From Scleroderma bovista (Eukaryota > Basidiomycota > Agaricomycetes > Boletales > Sclerodermataceae), in the NCBI GenBank assembly GCA_037178675.1, contig JAYMGJ010000264.1, forward strand, positions 1 to 57,464: a DNA stretch of 57,464 bases, in the 5' to 3' direction. Each line of letters starts with the position of its first letter. Position 1 is the first letter of the stretch. This document shows positions 23,265 to 33,549 of the stretch, piece by piece. The position numbers and the translations under genes were made by a program. The notes beneath the pieces are model-generated. The model was given only the letters and a program-made list of their open reading frames with translations. It searched no databases and had not been told where the DNA came from.

Positions 23265-23967
23265 CACTGCAAGCATTTCTCAATGTTTCATGACAAAACA
23301 TTGTAAAAAAATAGAAGAAAGAGATACTCTCTTATTTACAATTTTGTTAAACAAAAAGACAAATATCATACAGAATCTTTTTTATCTTTCTTTTGCCAAG
23401 ACATGATTTGAGATCATTTCTTATGTTAGGACTATAAAAAATTTAACCTTTTTCTTCTGCCTGTTCCTTGCAAAACAAATAAAGAAAAGACAATGTAACT
23501 TTTCTCATAGCAAGTATTTCAGCATGTTTTATTAGAAATAAGATACCATATTATTGTTGAAAACATGTTGAGAGAAAACAATAAATTTTTCTTCAAGAAA
23601 CATCATTGTTCCTGGATGCTGATTGGCTTGCTAGAGTGTTATGACAAAAATATATATATCATATTTATTCTTGTGGAAAAGAGTATCATTTCATTCAATT
23701 TTTCACTGCAGAAAATTGAAAATGTCTGCTGTGAGAAAAGTTACATTGTCTTTTCTTTATTTGGTATCCAAGGGACAGGCAGAAGAAAAAGGTTAAATTT
23801 TTTATAGCCCCAACATAAGAAATGATCTCCAATCATGTCTTCAGACAAAAACGACAAAAATAATATTCATTTTTTTTTGTCAAACAAAATTGTAAATAAA
23901 AGAGTATCTCTTTCTTCTATTTTTTTTACAATGTTTTGTCATGAAACATTGAGAAATGCTTGCAGTG
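23265..23967. mobile_element. 703-bp fold-back MITE, CACTA/CMC-like
   Basis: The ends are CACTGCAAGCATTTCTC and its exact reverse complement, and the flanks are GTA on both sides (23262-23264, 23968-23970); the uninterrupted LTR at 40281 reads AGAGTAATACTG. The whole element is one long imperfect palindrome with arms of over 200 bp (for example GAAAAGACAATGTAAC near 23486 and its complement near 23740) around a short centre. It is AT-rich and non-coding. CAC-type ends plus a 3-bp duplication fit the CMC (CACTA/EnSpm) superfamily. Confidence 0.85.
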
Positions 23968-24378
23968 GTAATACTGATGACAAGAGAGCATCCGTAAGCA
24001 AGGGATGAGTCACTGCACAGCAGAAGGAGTCATTGATGCACAGCCTAAGAAGTTTGATGGGGGGCTGTGTACCATCAGGAATTTGATGGGACAACAATGG
24101 GGAAGACCTGAGACAAATAGGGGGATTGATCTGAGACAAAACAGCCACAAGAAGGGTACCAGGGGTCCAGAGGTCTTTTGGGGGGTCAGCATACACTAAG
24201 GTATAGTGCATGTTTTCTAGTGCCACTGAAGTGCAACCATGGGCTCCCTTGATGAGCTCTCTTCTGGGAAAGAACGAGAGAGGGTTCTTCTTCCTAATAG
24301 CACTATAAAGTGGGGGTATAACTGTCATGGTGCTGGGGGACGTCGTCTGAAAGTGGGGAAGCAGATGTAGTATTGAAT

Positions 24379-24717
24379 TCAATGCATCCAGGGAAGTGAG
24401 ACGAACAACAGAGGAAGATGGACATGGCAAGTATCTGGGAGGAAGGGACCATAGGCTGAGGGCTTAGGGGACACAGAGACAACCAGAGAAGACTTCTCAA
24501 GCTTGACAATAGACCTAAGATGACCAAAGTACGTCCTTGATGCAGGACTGACAAGGAGAATGTGCTGACTGAGAACAAGAGGGACTGAGGGAGCAGGCTG
24601 GGAAGATATGTGCCAGGCAGTGCATGGGAACCCTGGGAGAGGCTGTCCTAAGAGCAGGACATAGTGGAGATCTGCAGCAATAGCAGAGAAATGATCCAGA
24701 GAAAATACGGACTCCAT
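24379..24717 (-). CDS. U3-encoded ORF, family A (copy 2), slightly shortened
   Basis: Minus-strand ORF starting MESVFSLDHFSAIAADLHYV at 24717 and ending at LPWMH, about 20 codons short of copies 1, 3 and 4. Otherwise collinear with them. The early stop suggests this copy is decaying. Confidence 0.45.
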   Translation of the reverse strand: MESVFSLDHFSAIAADLHYVLLLGQPLPGFPCTAWHISSQPAPSVPLVLSQHILLVSPASRTYFGHLRSIVKLEKSSLVVSVSPKPSAYGPFLPDTCHVHLPLLFVSLPWMH

Positions 24718-25248
24718 AGTGAGCAATGAAGTGAATGTCTGAATTGCAGGGGGAATATCTCCATGGGAAATGAACAGATTTGCGTCAGAACTTGACAGGC
24801 AGATAGACCATGTTCTAAGCTTTCTGAGGTATAGTCACATGCCTGATAGCTTCAGAAATGATGGAGCTATTCAAAATATCGGAATGCTGGCACTGGGCAC
24901 CTAAAAATGACATTTGGGTGTTAAAAATCATTTCTTCTCTTTCTCCTTTGTTTCTCCATCAATTCTTTGACTTCTTTGATTGTTCTGGTATGGGAGTTGG
25001 ACTGCAGATGTGTGCATTCCTTTCTTATACCATAATTGATGTTATTCCTTCAGTTTCTTCTGCTTCTTGGTGGTTCTTGTGCAAGGGATGACTGTCAGTG
25101 TCAGCATTCATCTCTTGCATCAGGATAATCTTCTTGTGTGATAGATGGCTATGATGAGGGTCCATTGTGCTTATCCTTTACATAAGGATCATTCAATATA
25201 GGTGTTATCTTCCATGTTCACTGTACCAAACCTGTTTGGTGCGTGGCA

Positions 25249-28200
25249 GTGGGCAGCTGTCCCCCATTCTACGACCCCATATATTTCATTTCCAAAGTTC
25301 AAGTTGATATGGTTGGATGCCAGATCAAACAAGCACATAAGCGGGCACCCAGGCAATGGCATGTCACAGTTCCAGACAAAGCCATTGATCAATGCAAAGC
25401 ATTGTATGAAGCAGCAGATGGCAACAAACAAAAGGCTGCAATGGACTGCTTTGATGACACTGGCATCCAGTGAGCAACAAAAATATAGTGTTGCACTTCT
25501 TGAACACTTCTTCTCCCTCCTGCCATCTACAGCCACAGTTGTTGCATTGTACAACATCAGTTGTGTTCTCACACAATCTTTACAAAAGGTAAGTCAAATT
25601 GTATTTTGACTTTCTCAATGCTGATTTCATCCAAGTACAACATTCTTCTTGATGACATCGTTTCTTGCATCCACTTTGCAACAACCACCATGCACGTTTA
25701 TGGAAACAAATGGGCTTGCCAGCTCATATACAATCCACATATTGTTCAAGGACTGGGTCTTTTGGATGGAGAGGGGACGGAACATCTTTGGTCTCACTTC
25801 ACCAAACTTATTGGCATTGAGCATGCCTCTTTGGTATGTATGTTTCATTGTAATCACTAACACAGAACTTAAACTACTTGTTTTAGCATCAGTGCCAGAT
25901 CTGGTTGATTGACCATCATGCCGGTGCAATAGGACTGGAGATGCGAAGTGACCTCAGAGATTGGATTCGATGCTGGCTCAAAAAAGGAATTGCTGATCAA
26001 GGTACAGAAGCACAGAACATCATTGATGCATGTGGGATTGAGGTTCTGGAGTTGGGGGAACAATGGTCCCATCAGTGTAGCACACAGCTTTCTGTACACA
26101 CTCGTAAGTCTTTTTTTATTCAAGTTCCTTATTACCTTTCATCTTTAGATGCTCCAGCTCACTTGAAAAAAGAACTGGACACTGTTCTTGTGCTACAGGC
26201 GGACTTAGAATCCTCTAACAGTGTGCTGCAAGCTGCACACACCTTGATTGAGAAGGATGCTATGCAGGACACCCTCGAGGCACTTGGGAGCTTGGAACAC
26301 AGCCATGACTCTTAAACAAGGTAGATTTACTGTATGCTTCACTCAATATCCATGACAGGTTTCTGGAACTCCATGGAGTTGGCCTGGAGTTTGTGTGAAC
26401 CCTCTTATTGGCACGTGATCTCAAGATCAACATTCAGAAGCGAGCAATTGGCAGCTTCTTTGAATGGGACAAGCTTGATCACGCTGTAGGAGGGAAACAG
26501 AAAGCCTTGGGTGCATGCATTCATTTTCCAATTTCTTACAACAGCCTAGCTTTTTTCTCTATGTAGGCATGAAACTCCATCAACAAACCCACAAAGCACC
26601 AGCCTGCTCTTATGTCTGCCATCTGCAAATTCAACTCGTACTGTGAACGTCTTGCTGAGCTGTATGACATGTCATCTGGTATTCACCGCTTCCAACAAAG
26701 CTGGCTGAACTTCGGAATGATCAAACACTTCTAGAAGATGTTTGGATCTCTCCTTCTGCCTGTCAAGACCGGTTCTCCTCGACAATCTTACTAGGAGGTC
26801 CAGAGGTGCAGGGAACTAATAAGGAGGTAAGTTCAGACACTAGTAGGTGCTAGTTAGTGCAGAGAGTCAAGTCCGGGTCAAACGAACGAAGTCCGGGCAC
26901 TAGAGAAACACAGGGAGTAAGTCCGGGTTTTTGTGGAGTAAGTCCGGACCGTGGGAAAGTGGTCCGGAGTTGAGCGCAGCTTGTCCGGAGCGAAGGACAT
27001 CCCAGAGGTGGGATAAGTCCTGAGAGGTCTAGCGTCGAGTCTGGGACAGAGGTGGCTTTTGCCCTCATGCAAGTAGGAGACTTGCTAGGATCGGACATAG
27101 GACCAAGGGGACGAGATAGGACGGAGGCCAGAGTTGGCCGGAGTTCAGGAGAACAAGATGGGATTAGGAGAGCATGGTGGGTAGTACAGAGTGGGGAGTA
27201 TCTTAGTCGAGATTTGATCTAAGGATCTACTAGGCCAGAGTACGGTAGTTTATATAGTAAAGAGACTAGAGGTGAGTATATATGGTGACAAGTAAACACC
27301 CTAGTCGGGACAAGGGATGGAGCAGAAGCAGACAGGAAAATAAACCGGAGCAGAAGCAGACACGGGGAACTAGAGTTACAGGGACGATGGAGGAAAAGCA
27401 GGGACAAGGGAACTAGGTCGGAAGAGGACAGGTAAGGGTCAGAGGTGGACTTAACTAATGTTAAGTCCGGAGCGATGTCCAGGACCAGAGGAAGTGCAAG
27501 AGCGGAGGGAGTGTGCGAGTGGAGGAAGGGCGGAGTAGCCGGAGGAAGGTCCGGAGTTGGACATGGAAATGTCCTAAGCCTTTGGTGGACCTGACAGAGG
27601 AAGCGGAGCAGGAGCAGGAGCAGAACTGAGCCAGAGTTGGATGTACCAGCCAGAGTTGGGCTATGTTGCAGACAAGGCTAAGGGAGTGGCCGGACTGAAA
27701 CCGGAGTAGCGACTAGTGGTAGGTACAGGTCTGACACAGAGCAGTTAGACCACGGATCTGTCTGTAGGAAGACAGGGGTTAGTCCTGAGGCGGAGATGGA
27801 CGTAGTGACCGGAGTTGAGCTGGAGTGCAGCTATAGGGTTGGAGATGGCCGGACTAGATCCAGAGTTGCATCTATGCCTAAGGAGAGGTCAGGCGGGCCA
27901 TGGTTAGACCGGAGTTGCAACTGGAAAAGTATGGATATGACACTGCCAGAGAAATCCTACAATGGCTCGAAGACATTGACGTGAGGGAAGGTATTAGAGT
28001 GGTTTTCAAAACTGATCAGTGTCTTGAAAGACAGCGCTGTCTTGGCACCAAGGCTGACAACATGTGCTGATGGTTCAGCCATGAGCTATGTGCCATTGAA
28101 TTCACAATGCATCAGCCAGAAAGTAAGTCCAAGCACAATTTATCACTGTCTGCCACTAATGCTATTTAGATTCTATGTATTCTTTGGTTCTTCAGCAACA

Positions 28201-29422
28201 TTGTGAATTGTTGACAAAGCTCCAGGAAAGGTGGCCAACTCCACTGGCCTCAGCCATCCATTATGCAAGTCAGGCATGCACAGCTGTGACCATTGCCACT
28301 TCCCTTGCTGGTTCCCCTGCTCCACTTGAGTTTCGATGGCTCCCTCCAGTTCTTTCCAATATATTGGACAATGGATCACTGCTGGCAGATATTGATCCAG
28401 GAGACCATGTTTTGGATCTGGATCAAATTGCTTTGGCCAATATTCTCGAGGATACAGAAGCACCTTCCAGCGCTAAGGATGACAGCCTGTGCAATGCTGC
28501 AGAAGAAGAAGAGAAGAATATGCATAGTGCAGATCTGATCTGGTGGCTCCCCTTTGTAAGTTCCATTTGAATATACTATGTTTCATGCCGTAACACCATT
28601 TCCCAGACTCTCAGTATTGATACGATCACCATCAACAGCAATGTGTTCGCTATCTGCGACATCTTCACAAGGTGCATCCAACAAGCCCAGGATGGATTCC
28701 CTTGTCTGACGTTCAAGGCAGACAATTATGAATGCCTTGCTTCCCCAACCACTCAGCTCAACAACATTTGTATCAACAATTGTTCTGCCCTTCTTTATTC
28801 ACAATTTTTGTCCTTGAATGCTGCACAATGTGCAATTCTGTCAACTCATGATCTCCCTGGTGTCCGATACCATGCTGACGACAATGTTTTGTGGTGCAAT
28901 GTTGCATGGACTCACTACTGGGAAAAATGTGTATGGATACTACCCATCCATCGTCCATCCCCAGTTGGACACTGGGTTGTCTGCATCATCAAATTCTCTT
29001 CAAAACAACTCCTTTCTGACAGCCTTGCTGAGCAAAAACCCTGGAAACACAACATAAAGGTATTTTGATACTTCTCTCCACTGTGCTTGCTGACTGTTCA
29101 CAGGATATTGTTCAGCTTATTGCCCGCCTGTCTCTGATCGCCTCAAATAGGTTCAGGATACCTCAAAATGATTTGGGATGCTGGTCTGCACATCCAATTG
29201 GAGTAAGTACAATAGCATTTACATGAAAACAAACATTCAGTGAAGTCATTACAGCTTGAACCTTTACAGTCAAATGGGTATGACTGCGGCCTCTGGGTCC
29301 TAGCTCAGATTGCAGCAGTGTTATGCAGCTATGATATCACCAATCTGTGCAAGGGCGACATGCATGGATTCCGTCACTATCTTCAATCCCTTATTCTTAG
29401 CATACCAGTACCAGACATGTAA
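25249..29422 (+). pseudogene. KDZ (Kyakuja-Dileera-Zisupton) transposase with C-terminal Ulp1-like protease, decayed
   Basis: Pieces of a DDE-type KDZ transposase in order: CPPFYDPIYFISKVQVD (25258 on), EQQKYSVALLEHFFSLLP, MHVYGNKWACQLIYNP with GLGLLDGEGTEHLWS (about 25690-25790), HLKKELDTVLVLQADL, DLKINIQKRAIGSFFEW (about 26420) and LQWLEDIDVREGIR (about 27950). From about 28600 to 29422 lies a Ulp1/C48 peptidase-like domain with His in GHWVVCI (28970), Asp at 29018 and Cys in YDCGLWVL (29285). Frames are broken: the segment between FDDTGIQ and EQQKY is deleted, several stops are present, and a solo LTR interrupts it at 26761. The N-terminal part is missing beyond the LTR at 25248. KDZ transposases are abundant in Agaricomycetes, and association with Ulp1-like proteases is known for this superfamily. 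Confidence 0.85.
26761..27942. mobile_element. Solo LTR (1182 bp) inside the KDZ gene
   Basis: TG..CA ends with TGTCA/TGACA inverted repeat (TGTCAAGACC at the left, GGATATGACA at the right), flanked by a perfect 5-bp duplication CTGCC (26756-26760, 27943-27947). Removing the LTR and one duplication restores the transposase frame across the site (SPSA continuing to REILQWLED). It shares internal tracts with the LTR at 13276-13904. Confidence 0.95.
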
Positions 29423-30603
29423 CTACATTGAGTTGTTTTTGTATGGATTCCCACCTTGCTCCAATTCCAAGGCCTCATGTACCATGACGTAGATGTCTCT
29501 AGCCTGCCATTGCAACCAGCACATCGCCATTTGATCTTTGCAGCCTCCCGACAAACAATCCTCGACCTTATCATAAACATCAGACCACCTCACCAACTGC
29601 TCCATTATAGTAGACACCAGTTCTGTGAGGATCGTCACATGGTCACCACTTTCCAGACATCTCCTTCACTGTGCCTTTGCTTCCTTTGCTAACCTTACAC
29701 ATCGCCCAAGCATGACATCAAACAAGTTGCAAGTGAATTGTTCCTCTTGTGGTGTTGAATCTGGCTCAGTGTCCATGTATGGAGGCTCCTCCTCCCATCT
29801 AGGAAGTTCCAATTCATTGAGACCATCAGCACTTTGTGCGGCCTCTGAAAATAAGGGTGATGTAGGTAGAGGTGCAGTTGTGTGAGTGATAATAGCTGGC
29901 AATAGGGCTGGGACAAAGGAAAGAGCACTGGGATGGGTGGCGGGCATATGAATACCATCTTTACTTAAGTGACGTCCAGTCCGCTTGTGATATGCATGGC
30001 AATTCTGAGCAGGCTGCAGCTGCTTTCCTCTGAAATATATTTCAGTTGATTGATAAACCTCAAATATATGATATGGATTGCTTGATAGATGCATAGAGAG
30101 CCTTCTGTTTGTGTATGGCTGCCTGTCTTTCATTAAGAGTAAAGTATTTAGGGGTGTGCCCCATGTGAAGTAAAGGAAAGGACCAAGATGTGATATGAAA
30201 CTTGGCTTGGATAGCACTATCAACTGTATATTGACATAGGATATTGTGTGACACATGCTAATTTTGGTACCATTAGACAGGGGGGAGAGTAACAGAACAT
30301 TTCAGAGCTCTCTGTCAATGAACACACTGTTGCTTGAGGCACCAGATTTGTTTTACTTTCAGTAGGAAGTGTATTTGAATTGTGATTGGCTGTCATGGTA
30401 GAGCTACCCAGCAACAGACTTGTCAAACCCATTTCTGGCTCACTACAGGCCACTTTTTCCTGCTGACCATCTTGATGAGCTACTATGACCACATTCGTGC
30501 AGGCTTGGTTTAACCAATGACACAGAGTATTGTTGGTCCATAGGCAAGAAATACAGCAAACGTGCATACACCCACACCCAGAGGCTCTCAGCACCCTCTT
30601 CAA
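29423..30603 (-). pseudogene. Unrecognised decayed gene convergent to the KDZ transposase
   Basis: On the minus strand, protein-like segments follow each other with frame changes: GCGCMHVCCISCLW near 30570, then IQAKFHITSWSFPLL with PKYFTLNERQAAIHKQKAL (about 30090-30230), EVYQSTEIYFRGKQLQPA with HAYHKRTGRHLSKDGIHMPA (about 29950-30070), and TILTELVSTIMEQLV with DVYDKVEDCL (about 29540-29640). I do not recognise the family. Its tail-to-tail position next to the KDZ gene suggests a passenger of the same transposon. The Cys/His-rich start could be a small zinc-binding module, but that is only an impression. Confidence 0.4.
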
Positions 30604-31575
30604 CCTCCCAATTTGAACTTCACTGTCACCATCTCAGGTAATCCCCTCAGCTTGGGAGATCCATGTCACCTCAACTTCTTTGTAAGTTTTGGCCCACCTT
30701 TCTCCCCAGATCCATGTTCTGATCCTTGGCAGATCCCCGTTGATAGTCATCCTACATAAAAATGGCACCCCAGTGTTGGTCACAATCTTTCTTCCCTGCT
30801 CACTAATTCATGTGCAGCTAAAAAAAGTCATGGACATGGTTAGGATCATCTATCCCACATCTCACTTTGTCTAATCTTTTTTTTTCAGGAAAAAATGCAT
30901 GGTTCCAATGAGCCAGAAAATAATTGCTTGCTGCCTCTATTGACACAAGGATACTGCTACAGGGTTTTCAGAGCTATCTGGAAGCACTCAAGATGATTTT
31001 GTTGTTGTCCAGGTCGGTGGTGGGCACCACGAACCTTCCCCCCCACGGTGGTGACTCCAACGCGACTCCATCAGAAGATCAAAGCAACTACTCGGGATAC
31101 TGGTCTAGTTCGTGACACATCGTTCTGTCGCAGCTATTTGACTCCAACCAAGTCCCCAACTGAGGATATCCCAACTGCTGACAATGATGATAACCCCTTC
31201 CTCTCAGAATGTATCATCCAAACTGCCGCCAAAGTTCAGACAGATATATCAGTGACTACAAAGATGGGTACGCCATTTGGGTTTGTAAACAGCATTGATG
31301 TTATTAATCTGATTGCGGTTGCTGACAGCAATGACACTCCATGTCCTTCTGAGAGAGCTGCTCGAAAGCCTGGACCCTTGGTCATCCCTCTCAATACTTT
31401 CTCTGGCATGCCATCTGCCCCAGCCATTCGCAAGCCTGGACCCTCAGTTTCCCCTCTCAATACTCTTTCAGGCATGCCATCTGTCACCACACGCATCGCC
31501 AACACCATCGCCCCATCCATACACGTCTGGCCCTCCAAATTCATTGATGAATATCGGCATCTGATCAGTATATGA
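30604..31575 (+). pseudogene. Unrecognised decayed gene, possible transposon passenger
   Basis: Plus-strand segments LNFTVTISGNPLSLGDPC with LNFFVSFGPPFSPDPC (about 30610-30720), then an open frame 31048-31575 rich in S/T/P with a duplicated element RKPGPLVIPLNTFSGMPS / RKPGPSVSPLNTLSGMPS and ending EYRHLISI. Stops separate the parts. It is divergent from the preceding minus-strand pseudogene. The KPGP-rich portion is distantly reminiscent of the passenger gene at 37654, but I cannot claim homology. Confidence 0.35.
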
Positions 31576-32058
31576 CTGGCAGGTTTCTGTCCAATGTCTT
31601 ACGGGTGTGTATGACCATGGCCTGAAACAGTGCTCATAGTTTGCGAATGAAGGCTCTATCGCAACGGGGTGTCCATGAGGATGGGCAGGGGCATAGGGAG
31701 AGTTGTGTGTCTCCACTGGTGGGGGAGACGGAGGCAGAGGGCCGAGGAGATTATACAGCTATATCATTTACGTCAGTAGTCGATATCAGAAGTTGAACGA
31801 GGACTTACGTTATTCCATCGCGCAGGTGAGCCTTCGAGAACAGAGGGAAGCATGAGCGGCGAGAGGTCGCCAATTGAGTCGAGGGTTGCCCCTGCGTGTT
31901 GGTGGCCAGCGCCATCCCCACCACTGCTAGTCATATCCTTGTACGACACGAGTGGGGTGTCGTACATATCATATGAAACATTGGCGAATGCGCTTCTGAG
32001 CGAGGCTTGGCGGTTTTGTGCGTGTGAAGGCGGCGAGTGTTGCTGGAGGTCCTCAGGC
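31576..32058 (-). pseudogene. HMG-box gene, 3' fragment
   Basis: Downstream exons of the HMG-box gene whose 5' part lies at 44036-44891. Read from 32058, the frame gives QQHSPPSHAQNRQASLRSAF, then VSYDMYDTPLVSYKDMTSS and LEGSPARWNN; a GTAAGT donor follows (about 31815) and a further exon contains NYEHCFRPWSYTP (about 31660). The 8-bp duplication CCTCAGGC of the hAT insertion ends this fragment. Joining across both insertion sites keeps the frame open, which shows the two fragments were once one gene. The 3' end merges with unrelated sequence at about 31575. Confidence 0.75.
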
Positions 32059-33514
32059 TAGTGTTCGAAGGTCCGGTCCTAGGACCGCTAAAGGACCGAG
32101 GACTGGACCAGGACCGGACCATTTTAGGACTGGACTGCAGTCCTGGTCCTACCCAATTCTAAAAAGTATCAGTCCTGGTCCTCTACTTTTCTGGGGTGCT
32201 TAAGGACTGGACCTGGACCAGTCTGGACCGGTCCTAGCCCCTATTTTACTTCTATTAATTGTTGTTAATGAGTGATATTTAGCCTAGCCATAACTAGCCT
32301 ACATACTTAATTCAGCCATAACCCACTTAACATAGTCATCACTATACTACAAAACCTAAACCTACTTAACCTACTCATAACTACACAACTCCTAGTTATC
32401 ACCTCAGGGGTATGGGTGTGTGTTGCCGATGGATAGCACTGAATACACTTTGTTCACAGCTGTTCACAACACTTTACATAGTTGGTACAATAGCACAAAG
32501 GCTAGTATACATGTTTAAAAGGTGCAGGGCACATCCATTAAATTATTGGCAGAGTATACCATATTGTCAACTTGCAAACCTTTGTACACTCTGTACACTC
32601 TGTTCGCAGCTGTTCGCAGCTGTTCCACACACTCTACATAGTTTGTACAATAGTATAAAGGCTACTACACATGTTCACAAGGTGCAGAACACCACCATCA
32701 AATCATCACCAGAGTATACCCTATAGTCAACCTGCAAATCTTTGTACACTTTGTACACTTTGTTTGCAGCTGTTTGCAGCTCTTCCCCACACTCTACATA
32801 GTTGGTACAATAGTATAAAGGCTGCTACACATGTTTACAAGGTGCAAAACACAACCATCAAATCATCAGCAGAGTCCACCCCTATAGTGACCCCCCAACC
32901 TTTGTACACTTTGTTTGCAGCTGTTCTTAGCTGTTCTCAGCACTCTACCTAGTTGATACAATAGTACAAAGGCTTATACAGGTGTTTACAAGGTGTAGAA
33001 CATGTCCATCAAATCATCACCAGAGTTTACCCCTATAGTTGAACCCCTGGGCAAACCTCTGACAGGTCAGCACCCTTACACTGTGGAATTCCCTATAGAC
33101 TACATCTGCATCTGCCAATATCATGTGCACTTGGGGGTGTACCTGCAACCCAAGGGTACTTTTAACAATGCTTGCACTGCCACCTGAACCCACTGGGTTG
33201 TTACCCACTTGCAACCTGGACCCATGCTGCAGGTAATGGGTATGTCCTGGGCATGGGTATGGGTAAGCCATGAGACACCCCATGCTTTTGCCTAGTCCTC
33301 ATCAGTGCTGGGTGGTCCTGATATCAATCTGCACCAATCCTCTGAAAAGACCGGTCCGGACTGGTTCTAGGACCAGCCCAGGACCAATGAGGACCGGTCC
33401 TAAGTGGTCCAGTCCTCAGTCCTCCCTTTTTCTGAGATTTGGAGGGCTGGTCCTGGTCCTGGTCCTCCCAAAAAAGGGGTCCAGGACTGGACCGGACCGG
33501 ACCTTAAAACACTA
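32059..33514. mobile_element. Non-autonomous hAT element (1456 bp)
   Basis: The ends TAGTGTTCGAAGGTCCGG and (reversed) TAGTGTTTTAAGGTCCGG are hAT-like, and the flanks are a perfect 8-bp duplication CCTCAGGC (32051-32058, 33515-33522). Both subterminal regions (32065-32250 and 33340-33505) are packed with GGTCC/GGACC motifs, likely transposase-binding repeats. No ORF of note inside; the centre is a tandem repeat. Confidence 0.93.
32425..33010. repeat. ~160-bp tandem repeat inside the hAT element, about four units
   Basis: Units with CTTTGTACACTTTGTTTGCA, CAATAGTATAAAGGCT and ACCATCAAATCATCACCAGA recur at a spacing of about 156-165 bp. Copies are diverged from each other. Confidence 0.8.
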
Positions 33515-33549
33515 CCTCAGGCGAAGAATGGGACTAGGGAACCGCACGG

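Larger units (their letters stand above)
22602..25248 (-). mobile_element. Family-A solo LTR, copy 2, right part
   Basis: Continues the LTR broken at 14684 and ends GTTTGGTGCGTGGCA, close to the family end GGTGCGTGACA. It contains the fold-back MITE 23265-23967. Without nested inserts, copy 2 totals about 2.1 kb, i.e. full length. Flanking tetramers CTGG (14525-14528) and GTGG (25249-25252) differ at one base, so the target-site duplication is uncertain. The insertion lies directly before the recognisable part of the KDZ transposase. Confidence 0.85.
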
